Below are positions 10,435 through 23,512 of a DNA stretch of 64,000 nucleotides, one piece after another (positions within the stretch are counted from its first letter, which is position 1; each line of letters starts with the position of its first letter). The DNA lies in NCBI RefSeq assembly GCF_019048865.1, contig NZ_CP077604.1, positions 3,410,001 to 3,474,000 on the forward strand, given 5' to 3'. Origin of the DNA: Aquihabitans sp. G128 (lineage in GTDB: Bacteria; Actinomycetota; Acidimicrobiia; Acidimicrobiales; Iamiaceae). The position numbers were made by a program, and so were the translations under genes. The notes beneath the pieces were generated by a model. That model was not told where the DNA came from, ran no database searches, and saw nothing but the letters and a program-made list of their open reading frames with translations.

Positions 10435-13002
10435 TCACTCGGTGGAGATCGCCTCGAGCACGTTGAGCTTGCTGGCCTTCCAGGCCGGCCGGAGGGCGGC
10501 GATCACGCCGAGGGCGGCGCCGAAGACCACCACGAACACCATGCCGCCGATGGGCACGTCGAAGCTGTTGAAGCCCTGGCTCTTGAGCGCCTGCACCAGC
10601 GTGTAGCTGAGGCCCAGGCCGAGCAGCAGGCCGAGGCCGGTGCCCATCAGGGCCACGATGACCGCCTCCCACCGCACCGACGAGCGCAGCTGGCTCCGGG
10701 TCATGCCCATGGCCCGCAAGAGGCCGAGCTCCCGGGTGCGCTCGTGGATCGACAGCGACAGGGTGTTGGCGATGCCGATCAGGGCGATCACGATCGAGAC
10801 CGCCAGCAGGCCGTAGATGACGTTCAGCAGGGCGCTGATCTGGGCGACGATCGAGCCGGTGAACTGCTTGCGGTCCTGGAGCTTCATGGTCGGGTACGCC
10901 TTGGCGACCTTCTTGAGCTCGGGCCGGATGCCCTCGACGGAGGTGCCCTGGTCGAGCTTGATGGCCACCAGGAAGTCGTCGGGCTTGGCCCGCAGCGCCT
11001 TGGCGTCGTCCCTGGTGATGGTCCAGTCGCCGAGCAGCACGTTGTCGTCGCTGATGGCGGCCACCCGGAAGGAGGCCCGGCGGCCGTCGGCGCTGAGCAC
11101 CTTGACGGTGTCGCCGATGGCCAGGGACTCCTTCTTGGCGGTCTGGCGGCCGACCACGATCTGGCCCTTCTTCAGGTCCGACAGGTCGCCCTCGCTCATC
11201 TTGACGTCGAAGAGCTTGGTGTAGGTGGGCGGATCGATGCCGGCGATGTTGGTCCCCGGCTTGGAGCCGTCGGGCAGCGTCAGCTGGGCGGGCACGCCGG
11301 AGATGGCGGTGACGGTGTCGACGCCGTCGACCTTCGCCACCGCGTCGGCCAGCTTGAAGCTGGCCCCGGTGAAGCTCTGCTGGTTGGCCGGCTGGAGGAT
11401 GTAGTCGCCTTCGAAGCCACCGCTGATCGATGCGGTCACGGACGTCTGCGCCGAGCTGGCGAAGATCGTGATGAAGCCCACCAGGGTGACGCCGATGATC
11501 AGGGCGGCGGCGGTGGAGGCCGTGCGGCGGGGGCTGCGCATGGCGTTCTCCCGAGCGAGCCGCCCGGTGACGCCCTTGATGGCGGGCAGCGGCGAGCCGA
11601 CCACGCGGGACAGCGGGCGGGCCAACACCGGGCCAAGTACCAGCACCGCCACCACGATGAGCGCCATCCCGATGCCGACCTTGGGGAGCTGGTCGGTGGT
11701 GGGGTCGGTGCCGAAGGCGGGGATGGTGAGGACGGCACCGACCACCAGGAACAGCACGCCGAAGATCGCTCGGAGCCGCGAGCGGTCCGACGTGTCGATG
11801 GCGACGTCGCGCAGGGCGGCGATGGGCGGGACCCGCGTGGCGCGCACTGCGGGCAGCACCGCCGAGGCGGTGGTGATGGCGAGGCCGACGAAGATGGCCA
11901 CCGCCGCGGTGCCGCCGGTGATGGTGAGGCTGGCGCTCGGCAGGTCGAGGCCCACGCCCCGCAACAGCGCCAGGGCGGCCGCCGCCAGACCCACGCCGCT
12001 GAGGAAGCCCAGCACGGCCGAGACGACGCCGATGATGCCGGCCTCCAGCAGCACCGAGCCGAGCACCTGGAACCGGGTGGCGCCGATGGCCCGCAGCAGG
12101 GCCAGCTCCTTGGTGCGCTGGGCCACGAGGATGCCGAAGGTGTTGGAGATGATGAAGACGCCGACGAACAGGGCGATGAAGGCGAAGGTCAGGAGGATCT
12201 TCGAGAAGAACCCGAACAGGTCCTTGAGCTCGTTGGCCTGCTCCTTGGCCGCCTGCTCGCCGGTGAGGACGTCGGCCTTGCTGGTGACCTTGGCGGCCTC
12301 GATGCGCTTCACGAGCTCGGTGGGCGACACCCCGGCGTCGCCCCGGACGTCGACGGTGTCGAGCTTGCCGGGCTCGCCGGCGTAGTCCTGGGCCTGGCGC
12401 AGGGTGGTGCCCACGAAGATCACGCCGCCGGCGCTGTCGGCATCGCCGAAGCGGGTGATGCCCACCAGCTTCAGGGAGGTGGGACCGTCGGCGGTGACCA
12501 ACTTCAGCGAGTCGCCCACCTTGAACGGCCCGTCGTTGGCGGCGGCGCGGTCGATGACCGCCTCGCCCTCGCGCTCGGGGGCGCGGCCGGAGATGACGGT
12601 GTAGGGGTTCAGCTGGGCGTCGGTGCCCCACGAGCCCACGAAGGTGGGCGGGCCCTGGCCACCCATCGGGTCGCCCTTCTTGTCGAGGAGGGTGATCGAC
12701 TCGGTGGCGATGGACGGGCTGACCGCCGCGACGCCCGGCACGGCCAGGACCTTCTCGGCGGTGGCCTCGGGGATGGTGTCGCGCTGGGTGCCGGCCTGGT
12801 CGGACTTGAACAGCTCCGGGCCGCGCACGATGGCGTCGGTGTTCTTGTTGACGTTGGCGAACAGGTCGTCGAAGACGCTGTTGATCGTGCTGGTGAGCAC
12901 GAGGGTGCCGGCCATGAAGGCCACGCCCAGGATCACCGCGATGCAGGTGGAGATCAGGCGGCGCTTGTGGGACCACAAGGAGCGGAGGGTGGTGCGGATC
13001 AT
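10435..13002 (-). CDS. FtsX/MacB-type ABC transporter permease, two-domain
   Basis: 855-residue permease with duplicated architecture. An N-terminal helix (ISTCIAVILGVAFMAGTLVL) precedes an extracytoplasmic MacB_PCD-like domain (about 45-240). Three helices with the FtsX signature ELALLRAIGATRFQVLGSVL follow. The pattern then repeats: a second periplasmic-type domain, then helices with RELGLLRAMGMTRSQLRSSV near the C terminus. Proteins of this layout work with a LolD/MacB-like ATPase and export lipoproteins, peptides or drugs, or transmit force across the membrane. The ATPase gene is 73 bases upstream on the same strand and a two-component system precedes it, suggesting an envelope-stress or peptide-sensing export module. 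Substrate unknown. Confidence 0.9.
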   Translation of the reverse strand: MIRTTLRSLWSHKRRLISTCIAVILGVAFMAGTLVLTSTINSVFDDLFANVNKNTDAIVRGPELFKSDQAGTQRDTIPEATAEKVLAVPGVAAVSPSIATESITLLDKKGDPMGGQGPPTFVGSWGTDAQLNPYTVISGRAPEREGEAVIDRAAANDGPFKVGDSLKLVTADGPTSLKLVGITRFGDADSAGGVIFVGTTLRQAQDYAGEPGKLDTVDVRGDAGVSPTELVKRIEAAKVTSKADVLTGEQAAKEQANELKDLFGFFSKILLTFAFIALFVGVFIISNTFGILVAQRTKELALLRAIGATRFQVLGSVLLEAGIIGVVSAVLGFLSGVGLAAAALALLRGVGLDLPSASLTITGGTAAVAIFVGLAITTASAVLPAVRATRVPPIAALRDVAIDTSDRSRLRAIFGVLFLVVGAVLTIPAFGTDPTTDQLPKVGIGMALIVVAVLVLGPVLARPLSRVVGSPLPAIKGVTGRLARENAMRSPRRTASTAAALIIGVTLVGFITIFASSAQTSVTASISGGFEGDYILQPANQQSFTGASFKLADAVAKVDGVDTVTAISGVPAQLTLPDGSKPGTNIAGIDPPTYTKLFDVKMSEGDLSDLKKGQIVVGRQTAKKESLAIGDTVKVLSADGRRASFRVAAISDDNVLLGDWTITRDDAKALRAKPDDFLVAIKLDQGTSVEGIRPELKKVAKAYPTMKLQDRKQFTGSIVAQISALLNVIYGLLAVSIVIALIGIANTLSLSIHERTRELGLLRAMGMTRSQLRSSVRWEAVIVALMGTGLGLLLGLGLSYTLVQALKSQGFNSFDVPIGGMVFVVVFGAALGVIAALRPAWKASKLNVLEAISTE

Positions 13003-13075
13003 GCGGGGGCCTCGGTGGGAGCGGCGAGCAGGCGGCGAGCGGGGGGGAGGGGAAGCGACGGGGGCGGGGGCCCCG

Positions 13076-13849
13076 TCAGTCGCCGAAGGTCTTCATGAAG
13101 TCGACGACGGAGTCGGTCGTCGGCTCGAGCATCTCGTGGACGATGTTGCCGTCGGCGAGGATCAGGACCCGGTCGGCGTACGACGCGGCGACGGGGTCGT
13201 GGGTGACCATCACGATGGTCTGGCCGTAGTCGGTGACCGCTCGGCGCATGAAGCCGAGGATCTCGGCGCTGGCCCGGGAGTCGAGGTTGCCGGTGGGCTC
13301 GTCGGCGAAGATGATCGCCGGCTTCGAGGCCAGGGCGCGGGCCACGGCCACGCGCTGCTGCTGGCCGCCGGAGAGCTCGCTCGGGCGGTGCTGGAGGCGG
13401 TCGGCCAGGCCGACGGTCTTGACGACCTCGTCGAACCACGCCTGGTCGGGGTCGTTGCCCGCCAGAGACAGCGGGAGGGTGATGTTCTCCTCGGCGGTGA
13501 GCGTGGGGATCAGGTTGAAGGCCTGGAACACGAAGCCCACGCGGTCCCGGCGCAGCCGGGTGAGGTCCTTCTCGCGGAGCTCGGTGAGGTTGGTGCCCTC
13601 GATCCAGACGCTGCCGCTGGTGAGCTCGTCGAGCCCGGCGAGGCAGTGCATGAGGGTGCTCTTGCCGGAGCCGGAGGGGCCCATGATGGCGGCGAACTGG
13701 CCGGCGGCGAAGTCGACGGTGACGCCGTCGAGGGCCTTCACGACCGTCTCGCCCTCGCCGTAGACCTTGTGGGCGTCGATGGCCCGGGCGGCGACGGCGC
13801 CCCCGGCCGAGGCGGGCGGGGGAGGAGGCGGGGTGCTGGTCATGGTCAT
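13076..13849 (-). CDS. ABC transporter ATP-binding protein (MacB/LolD family)
   Basis: 257 residues. After a Pro-rich N terminus come Walker A GPSGSGKST (about 57-65), the Q-loop VFQAFNLIPTLTAEEN, the signature LSGGQQQRVAVARAL, Walker B IIFADEPTGNLD and the H-loop MVTHDP. Phe-Gln-Ala-Phe-Asn-Leu and ADEPTGNLD are characteristic of the MacB/LolD branch, which pairs with FtsX-like permeases such as the next gene downstream. The start could be ATG 13849 or ATG 13843. A CAGGAT sequence 7 bases before ATG 13849 could act as a weak ribosome site or as a leaderless -10 box. Confidence 0.93.
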   Translation of the reverse strand: MTMTSTPPPPPPASAGGAVAARAIDAHKVYGEGETVVKALDGVTVDFAAGQFAAIMGPSGSGKSTLMHCLAGLDELTSGSVWIEGTNLTELREKDLTRLRRDRVGFVFQAFNLIPTLTAEENITLPLSLAGNDPDQAWFDEVVKTVGLADRLQHRPSELSGGQQQRVAVARALASKPAIIFADEPTGNLDSRASAEILGFMRRAVTDYGQTIVMVTHDPVAASYADRVLILADGNIVHEMLEPTTDSVVDFMKTFGD

Positions 13850-13901
13850 GGCGTCAATCCTGGTCTGGGGGCGGTGGTGCTGTCATCGGACTTCGGGTCG
13901 A

Positions 13902-17362
<3,461 letters not shown>

Positions 17363-17378
17363 GCCGGGAGGTCACCAG

Positions 17379-18605
17379 GTGAAGGTCGTCGTCGTCGGAT
17401 CGGGCGGGCGCGAGCACGGCCTCGCCGTCGTGCTGGGCCGCACCGCGGAGGTGGTGGTCACGCCGGGCAACCCGCTGATCCCCGGATCGGTGGCCACGCC
17501 GGTCGAGGAGCTGGTGGCCGACGGCTCGGTCGACCTGGTGGTGGTCGGGCCCGAGGTGCCGTTGGTCGACGGCCTCGCCGATCGGCTGCGGGCGCTCGGC
17601 GTGCGGGTGTTCGGCCCCGGTGCCGACGGCGCCCAGGTCGAGGGCTCGAAGGCCTACATGAAGGACCTGGCCCAGGAGGCCGGCCTGCCCACCGCCCGCT
17701 ACGGCGCCTTCACCGAGGTCGAGCCGGCCCTGGCCTTCCTGGCGGAGCTGCCGGGCCCCTGGGTGGTGAAGACCGACGGCCTGGCCGCCGGCAAGGGCGT
17801 GCTGGTCACCACCTCGCTGGCCGAGGCCGAGGCCGACGTGCGCGACAAGCTGGCCGGCACCGCGTTCGGCGACGCCGGCCGCCGGGTGATCATCGAGGAG
17901 GGCCTCGACGGCCCCGAGGTCAGCGTGTTCGCGGTGTGCGACGGCACGCGGACGGTGTGCCTGCCGGCGGCCCAGGACGTGAAGCGGGTGGGCGACGGCG
18001 ACGTCGGCCCCAACACCGGTGGCATCGGCGCGTGGTCGCCGCTGCCGTTCCTGGCCCCCGGCTTCGAGGCCGATGTCGCCGAGCGCTTCATCGAGCCCAC
18101 CCTGGCCACCCTGCGCGCCCGCGGGATCGACTTCCGAGGCGTGCTCTACGCCGGGTTCATGGTTACCGCCGAGGGCCCCAAGCTGCTCGAGTACAACATC
18201 CGCTTCGGCGACCCCGACTCCCAGGTGGTGCTCCTCCGCCTCACCTCCGACCTGGTCGAGCTGCTCGTCGCCGCAGCCGACGGCGACCTCTCGGCCGTCC
18301 CGGCCCCGACCTTCGCCGACGACGCCGCGGTGCTGGTGGTGGCGGCCAGCGAGGGCTACCCCGTGGCGCCCCGGACCGGAGACGTGATCGAGGGCCTCGA
18401 TGCCGCCCGTGCCGTCGACGGCGTGACCGTCCTGGGCGCAGGCGTGGGCCTCGACGACGAGGGCCGGCTGGTCACCGCCGGCGGCCGCGTGCTGAACGTG
18501 ATCGGGCGCGGGCCGGACGCGGCCGCCGCCCGCGCCACGGCCTACGGCGCCCTGGCGCACGTGCGCTGGCCCGGCGAGCACCACCGCACCGACATCGCCA
18601 CCTGA
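17379..18605 (+). CDS. purD: Phosphoribosylamine-glycine ligase (GARS)
   Basis: 408-residue ATP-grasp enzyme, step 2 of de novo purine synthesis. Motifs: N-terminal [24 protein letters not shown], the ATP-grasp loop [24 protein letters not shown], and the metal-binding segment [14 protein letters not shown]. The start is GTG with GGGAGG a few bases upstream. It follows purA by 16 bases; purE begins 70 bases later behind its own -10-like TACCTT. Confidence 0.96.
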   Translation: MKVVVVGSGGREHGLAVVLGRTAEVVVTPGNPLIPGSVATPVEELVADGSVDLVVVGPEVPLVDGLADRLRALGVRVFGPGADGAQVEGSKAYMKDLAQEAGLPTARYGAFTEVEPALAFLAELPGPWVVKTDGLAAGKGVLVTTSLAEAEADVRDKLAGTAFGDAGRRVIIEEGLDGPEVSVFAVCDGTRTVCLPAAQDVKRVGDGDVGPNTGGIGAWSPLPFLAPGFEADVAERFIEPTLATLRARGIDFRGVLYAGFMVTAEGPKLLEYNIRFGDPDSQVVLLRLTSDLVELLVAAADGDLSAVPAPTFADDAAVLVVAASEGYPVAPRTGDVIEGLDAARAVDGVTVLGAGVGLDDEGRLVTAGGRVLNVIGRGPDAAAARATAYGALAHVRWPGEHHRTDIAT

Positions 18606-18675
18606 CCTCGCTTCGCCCGAGGCACCGGCGCCCGCCTACCTTCGGGGGTCCCGACGACGGCCCGAGGAGCGTGCA

Positions 18676-19137
18676 GTGACCGAGTACAAGGTGGCGATCA
18701 TCATGGGGTCGCCCAACGACCGCCCGAAGATGGCCCCCGCGGCCGAGACCCTCGAGGGCTTCGGCATCACCGCCGACGTCCACGTGATGTCCGCCCACCG
18801 CACCCCGGCCAAGGTGGCCGAGTTCGTGGGCGGGGCCCGTGACGCCGGCTACGCCGCGGTGATCGCCGGGGCCGGCATGGCCGCCCACCTGGCCGGTGCC
18901 GCCGCCGCCCACACCACGCTGCCGGTCATCGGCGTGCCGCTCTCGGGCGGCGCCCTCAACGGCGTCGACGCCCTCTACGCCACGGTGCAGATGCCCAAGG
19001 GCATCCCGGTGGCCACCGTCGCCGTCGACGGCGCGGTCAACGCCGCCCTGCTCGCCGTGCAGATCCTGGCGGTCAGCGACGCGGAGCTCGCCCAGGCCCT
19101 GGTGGCCGACCGAGAGGCTCGCGCCGCGGTCGTCTGA
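18676..19137 (+). CDS. purE: N5-carboxyaminoimidazole ribonucleotide mutase
   Basis: 153 residues, class I PurE that moves the carboxylate of N5-CAIR to give CAIR. The N terminus [14 protein letters not shown] corresponds to the GSxSD phosphate loop (here GSPND). [14 protein letters not shown] and the catalytic-His region [17 protein letters not shown] are conserved, as is [17 protein letters not shown] site precedes the GTG start. The partner PurK, which makes N5-CAIR, is not in this window. Confidence 0.96.
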   Translation: MTEYKVAIIMGSPNDRPKMAPAAETLEGFGITADVHVMSAHRTPAKVAEFVGGARDAGYAAVIAGAGMAAHLAGAAAAHTTLPVIGVPLSGGALNGVDALYATVQMPKGIPVATVAVDGAVNAALLAVQILAVSDAELAQALVADREARAAVV

Positions 19138-19150
19138 CCCGAGGCCCCGC

Positions 19151-19609
19151 TCAGACGGGGTGGGTGCTGCCGGCGGCGTGGCCCGAGGCGGTCATCAGCG
19201 CGCTCGGGGCCGGGACCCGGGTGGCCCGGACGGCCTCGGCGTCGAGCAGCGGCGGGGCGCCGATGTCGAGGCCCTTCTGGGGCTTGCGGGCGGCCTTGCG
19301 GGCCGCCTTGGTGGCGGCCTTCACCGCGTCGCGCTCGGCGCGCCGCAGGGCGCGCTCCATGCGGCGGTCCTGGGTGGCCGGGGCCGCCGCGGCGGCGCCG
19401 GCGAGGGCCGGCTCGATGGCCGGGGCGGGCGGCGCGGCCACCTGGCGGACCCCGTTGCGGATGCCCGAGGCGTGCAGGGCGCAGCCCACGCAGTACGGCG
19501 GCTTCTTGGCGCCGAAGGCGAAGACCAGGCAACGGGTGCAGAACGGCTGGTTGCAGCTGCGGCACACGCCGGCGATCGCTTCTTCGTAGTGGCGCAGGCA
19601 GTGGTTCAC
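19151..19609 (-). CDS. Small zinc-binding protein with B-box-like Cys/His cluster and basic tail
   Basis: 152 residues, not assigned to a known function. The first 45 residues hold a dense metal site: [18 protein letters not shown], then FCTRC, then YCVGCALH, i.e. six to seven Cys with two His spaced like B-box/treble-clef zinc domains. The middle is Ala/Pro-rich and about residues 85-120 are strongly basic ([18 protein letters not shown] and following Lys/Arg/Ala repeats), which could bind nucleic acid or acidic lipid. No membrane helix. The chosen GTG has GGAG upstream and puts the Cys cluster at the start; a long open frame further upstream is antisense to purB and was not used. Confidence 0.75.
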   Translation of the reverse strand: MNHCLRHYEEAIAGVCRSCNQPFCTRCLVFAFGAKKPPYCVGCALHASGIRNGVRQVAAPPAPAIEPALAGAAAAAPATQDRRMERALRRAERDAVKAATKAARKAARKPQKGLDIGAPPLLDAEAVRATRVPAPSALMTASGHAAGSTHPV

Positions 19610-19728
19610 CGCAGGTCTCCGTCCAGGGGGTCCAGACCTCCTCTGTCGGCAGGTGGGGCCCGATCCTGAAGGGGCGAACCGAACTTTCGGCCGGTCCGCC
19701 GCCTGGGGGTCCGCCGGAGCCGACCTCG

Positions 19729-19734
19729 TAAGGT
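19729..19734 (+). promoter_or_regulatory. Leaderless-type -10 box of purB
   Basis: TAAGGT followed by 7 bases and the GTG at 19742. Confidence 0.5.
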
Positions 19735-19741
19735 CGACGCC

Positions 19742-21166
19742 GTGAAGCCCACGATCACCAACGTCCTGGCCGGCCGCTACGCGAGCGACGAGATGGTCGC
19801 CCTCTGGTCGGCCGAGCACAAGATCGTGCTGGAGCGGAAGCTGTGGATCGCGGTGCTGCGGGCCCAGCAGGAGCTGGGCGTCGAGGTGCCCGACGGCGTC
19901 ATCGAGGCCTACGAGGCGGTGGTCGACACCGTCACCCTGGGCTCCATCGCGGCGCGGGAGCGGATCACCCGCCACGACGTCAAGGCCCGCATCGAGGAGT
20001 TCAGCGCCCTCGCCGGCCACGAGCACATCCACAAGGGCATGACGTCTCGCGACCTCACCGAGAACGTCGAGCAGCTCCAGGTCCGCGACGCCCTCGTGCT
20101 GGTGCGGGGACGGATGCTCGCCACGCTGGTCCGCCTGGCCGAGCGGGCCGCCGAGCACGCCGAGGCGGTGATGACCGGCCGCAGCCACAACGTGCCGGCG
20201 CAGGCCACCACCCTGGGCAAGCGCTTCGCCAACGCCGGCCAGGAGCTCCTGGTGGCCCTGCAGCGCGTCGACGAGCTGCTCGACCGCTACCCGCTCCGCG
20301 GCATCAAGGGCCCGGTGGGCACCCAGCAGGACATGGTCGACCTCCTGGGCTCGAGCGAGGCCGCCGACGAGCTGGAGCAGCGGGTGGCCGCCCACCTCGG
20401 CTTCGGCGCCACCCTCACCAACGTGGGCCAGGTGTACCCCCGGTCGCTCGACCTCGACGTGGTGTCGGCGCTGCTGCAGGCGGCGTCGGGCCCGGCCAGC
20501 CTGGCCACCACCATCCGCCTCATGGCCGGCCAGGAGCTGGTGACCGAGGGGTTCAAGGCCGGCCAGGTCGGGTCCTCGGCCATGCCCCACAAGATGAACT
20601 CCCGCTCCTGCGAGCGGGTGTGCGGCTTCCACGCCATCCTCTCCGGCCACCTGGCCATGGTCTCCCACCTCGCCGGCGACCAGTGGAACGAGGGCGACGT
20701 GAGCGACTCGGTCGTCCGGCGCGTGGCCCTGCCGGATGCGTGCTTCGCCGCCGACGGCCTGTTCGAGACCATCCTCACCGTGCTCGACGAGTTCGGCGCC
20801 TACCCGGCGGTGATCGAGCGCGAGCTGCGCCGCTACCTGCCGTTCCTCACCACCACCAAGGTCCTGATGGCCGCGGTCCGAAACGGCGCCGGGCGCGAGG
20901 CGGCCCACGAGGCCATCAAGGAGCACGCCGTGGCGGTGGCGCTCGGCATGCGCGAGGAGGGGGCCGAGGGCAACGACCTCCTCGAGCGCCTGGCGGCCGA
21001 CCCCCGCCTCGGCCTCACCCCGGACGACCTCGCCCGCGTGGTGGCCGAGCCCATCACCTTCGTGGGCAACGCCACCGGCCAGGTGGCGGCGTTCGTGGCC
21101 GAGGTCGGGCGCCTGGCCGCCGCCGACCCCGAGGCGGCCGCGTACCGCCCGGGCGACATCCTCTAG
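19742..21166 (+). CDS. purB: Adenylosuccinate lyase
   Basis: 474-residue fumarase-superfamily enzyme acting twice in purine synthesis (SAICAR to AICAR, adenylosuccinate to AMP). Characteristic segments: HEHIHKGMTSRDLTEN, the catalytic-His region MTGRSHNVPAQATTLGKR, the signature GSSAMPHKMNSRSCERV in the flexible loop with the catalytic Ser, and DQWNEGDVSDSVVRR. Length is normal for the Thermotoga/actinobacterial type. It is transcribed alone, convergent with the GAF-GGDEF gene 51 bases away. Confidence 0.96.
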   Translation: MKPTITNVLAGRYASDEMVALWSAEHKIVLERKLWIAVLRAQQELGVEVPDGVIEAYEAVVDTVTLGSIAARERITRHDVKARIEEFSALAGHEHIHKGMTSRDLTENVEQLQVRDALVLVRGRMLATLVRLAERAAEHAEAVMTGRSHNVPAQATTLGKRFANAGQELLVALQRVDELLDRYPLRGIKGPVGTQQDMVDLLGSSEAADELEQRVAAHLGFGATLTNVGQVYPRSLDLDVVSALLQAASGPASLATTIRLMAGQELVTEGFKAGQVGSSAMPHKMNSRSCERVCGFHAILSGHLAMVSHLAGDQWNEGDVSDSVVRRVALPDACFAADGLFETILTVLDEFGAYPAVIERELRRYLPFLTTTKVLMAAVRNGAGREAAHEAIKEHAVAVALGMREEGAEGNDLLERLAADPRLGLTPDDLARVVAEPITFVGNATGQVAAFVAEVGRLAAADPEAAAYRPGDIL

Positions 21167-21217
21167 CCGGACGGGCCGAGGGGCCCCTGGGCCGCCACGC
21201 GGTCCGCTGGCTCGTGG

Positions 21218-22220
21218 TCAGCGGCCGGCGCGGGCCCGCTTGTCCTCGTACATGGCGGCGTCGGCCTCGCGCAGCAGGGCGTCGATGTCGTCGCCCTCGG
21301 CGGCGCGGGCGCTGCCGATGCTGAAGCCCACCGAGACGGGCTGGCCGTGGACGGTGATGGGCTGGGCCACGACGTCCCGGAGACGGTCGAGCAGGCCGTC
21401 GGCGTGGTCGGCGGGCGTGTCGGGGCACAGCACGGCGAACTCGTCGCCGCCCAGCCGGGCCACCAGGTCCTCGGGGCGGGTCGCGGCGCGCAGCCGGTCG
21501 GCCACCACGCGCAGCACCTCGTCGCCGGCGGCGTGGCCGTGCTCGTCGTTGACCGCCTTGAAGCCGTCGAGGTCGCCGAACACCAGCAGGTCACCGGCGG
21601 GGCCGGTGTCGGAGGTCAGCCGGCCGTCGACCACGCCGGTGAACCGGCGGCGGTTGGCCAGGCCCGTGAGGGCGTCGTGGGCCGCGAGGTGGTCGAGCTC
21701 GGTGAGCGTCGCGGTGAGCTCGTCGGCGTGGCGGTGCAGCTCGAAGAGCTGCACGGCTTGGGCGGCGAGGTCGTCGAGCGCCTCCCGCTGGTTGGCGGTC
21801 AGCGCGCGGACCTCGGTGTCCACCACGCACAGGCTGCCGATGGCGTGGCCGTCCGGGGTGGTGATCGGGGCGGCCGCGTAGAGCCGGAGCTCGGCGATCT
21901 CGCCGGTGACGAAGGGGTTGTCGACGAACCGCTCGTCGTCGCGGGCGTCGGTCACGTAGATGGAGGCGCCCTCGCTGATGGCGTGGTTGCACATCGAGTC
22001 GTCCCGCGGCACCGAGCGCCGCTGGAGGCCGACGGTTGAGAAGCTAACCTGGCGGTCGGCGTCGATCAGGTTGATCGCCGAGGCGGGGGCGCCGGTGACC
22101 ACCGAGGCCAGGCGGACCAGGCCGTCGAAGTCCGGCGTGGGGGGGCTCGTCGATGATGCCGTAGCGGTGGAGCGCGTCGAGGCGTCCCTGCTCGTCGGGG
22201 GGGAGCGGAGGGGTGGGCAC
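21218..22220 (-). CDS. GAF-GGDEF diguanylate cyclase, frameshifted near the N terminus
   Basis: Restored length 333 residues, cytoplasmic. A GAF domain (about 20-165: DFDGLVRLASVVTGAPASAI, VGLQRRSVPRDDSMC) is followed by a short helix and a GGDEF domain (about 170-330). It has the D-LTGLANRRRF start, FGDLDGFKAVND metal loop and the full catalytic GGDEF motif (VARLGGDEFAVL), so it should make c-di-GMP. The usual RxxD inhibitory site five residues before GGDEF is seen as RPEDL but offset, so product inhibition is unclear. The frame breaks at seven G on the plus strand (22139-22145). Removing one joins MPTPPLPPDEQGRLDALHRY to the GAF domain. Start taken as GTG 22220. Confidence 0.85.
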
Positions 22221-22299
22221 GAGGGTGTTCGGTACCCGGCCCCCGCCCGGATGACACCTTCGTCACCGGACGAGGTCGAAGCGGCCGGCGAGGCCTTGG

Positions 22300-22305
22300 T
22301 AGGTT
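22300..22305 (+). promoter_or_regulatory. -10 box of purC
   Basis: TAGGTT followed by 8 bases and the ATG at 22314. Confidence 0.5.
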
Positions 22306-22313
22306 CGCCGCCG

Positions 22314-23201
22314 ATGGCTGCCAACCCCCTTCCCCACCTGTCCTCCGGCAAGGTCCGCGAGATCTACGACGCCGGCGACGACCGCCTCCTGATGGTCACC
22401 TCGGACCGCATGTCGGCGTTCGACGTCGTCATGGCCGAGCCCATCCCCAACAAGGGCCGCGTGCTCACCGCCATGTCGGCGTTCTGGTTCGAGCAGTTCG
22501 CCGACATCGTCGGCGGCCACCTGCTCTCCACCGACCTGGCCGACGTGCCCTACGACGACCCCGATCCGGACCTGGCGGGCCGGATCATGCTGTGCCGCAA
22601 GGCCGACATGCTCTCCATCGAGTGCATCGTGCGGGGCTACCTCACCGGCTCGGCGTGGAAGGAGTACCGCACCTCCGGCACCATGCACGGCACGGCGCTC
22701 CCCGAGGGGCTGCTCGAGTCCTCCCAGCTGCCCGAGCCGGTCTTCACCCCGTCCACCAAGGCCGAGGTCGGCGACCACGACGAGAACGTCAGCTTCGAGC
22801 AGGCCGTCGACATCGTGGGCCGCGAGCTGGCCGAGAAGGCCCGGGACGTGTCCATCGAGCTCTACCGCCGGGGCTCGGAGTGGGCCGCCGAGCGGGGCAT
22901 CATCATCGCCGACACCAAGTTCGAGCTCGGCCTCATCGACGGCGAGCTGATCCTGGCCGACGAGGTCCTCACGCCGGACTCGTCGCGCTTCTGGGCCGCC
23001 GAGCACTGGGCGCCCGGCTCCACGCCGCCCTCCTTCGACAAGCAGCCGCTGCGCGACCACCTGGAGGCCACCGGTTGGGGCAAGACGCCGCCGCCGCCCG
23101 CCCTCCCCGACGACATCGTGGCCGCCACCAGCGCCCGCTACGTCGACGCCTACGAGCGGGTCACCGGCCGCACCTTCGCCGACTGGCCCGGGGTCCAGTA
23201 G
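22314..23201 (+). CDS. purC: SAICAR synthetase
   Basis: 295-residue ATP-dependent ligase joining CAIR and aspartate. SSGKVREIYDAGDDRLLMV is the ATP-binding start, VTSDRMSAFDVVMAEPIPNKG follows, and RGYLTGSAWKEYR plus DTKFELGLIDGELILADEV are classical signatures. Length matches the longer actinobacterial/yeast-like form. purS begins 42 bases later, so purC-purS-purQ is a likely operon. Confidence 0.96.
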   Translation: MAANPLPHLSSGKVREIYDAGDDRLLMVTSDRMSAFDVVMAEPIPNKGRVLTAMSAFWFEQFADIVGGHLLSTDLADVPYDDPDPDLAGRIMLCRKADMLSIECIVRGYLTGSAWKEYRTSGTMHGTALPEGLLESSQLPEPVFTPSTKAEVGDHDENVSFEQAVDIVGRELAEKARDVSIELYRRGSEWAAERGIIIADTKFELGLIDGELILADEVLTPDSSRFWAAEHWAPGSTPPSFDKQPLRDHLEATGWGKTPPPPALPDDIVAATSARYVDAYERVTGRTFADWPGVQ

Positions 23202-23242
23202 CGGGTTCCAGCGGCGCCTCCGGCGTCTGCGAAGATGGCCCC

Positions 23243-23512
23243 ATGCTGTTCTCGGTGCAGGTCGAGGTGTCGCTTCGCGAGGGGGTGGCCGACCCGCAGG
23301 GCGCCACCATCGAGCGGTCCCTCCCCCATCTCGGCTTCGACGGGGTGAAGGGGGTGCGGGTCGGCAAGGCCATCCGCTTCGCCATCGAGGCCGCCGACGA
23401 GGGCGCCGCCCGCGCCGAGGTCGAGGACCTGTGCCAGCGCTTCCTCACCAACCCGGTCATCGAGGACTCGACGGTCACCATCACGGCGGCCGACGCCGCG
23501 CAGGGGAGCTGA
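23243..23512 (+). CDS. purS: Phosphoribosylformylglycinamidine synthase subunit PurS
   Basis: 89 residues. PurS bridges PurL and PurQ in the three-part FGAM synthase. It shows the family pattern: a first strand FSVQVEVSLREGVADPQGA, then GVKGVRVGKAIRF and a final strand with LTNPVIEDSTVTI. Its TGA overlaps the purQ ATG (ATG at 23512), indicating coupling. Confidence 0.95.
   Translation: MLFSVQVEVSLREGVADPQGATIERSLPHLGFDGVKGVRVGKAIRFAIEAADEGAARAEVEDLCQRFLTNPVIEDSTVTITAADAAQGS

Noticed and set aside
10420-13098. 892-codon open frame antisense to the ABC permease
   Set aside because: Shadow of a real gene with recognisable FtsX motifs; the plus-strand product is Gly/His/Asp-rich noise.
22197-22203. 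Another run of seven G near the start of the GAF-GGDEF gene
   Set aside because: The frame through this run reads sensibly (LPPDEQGRLDALHRY), so it was not scored as an indel; it shows that not every 7-base run is wrong.
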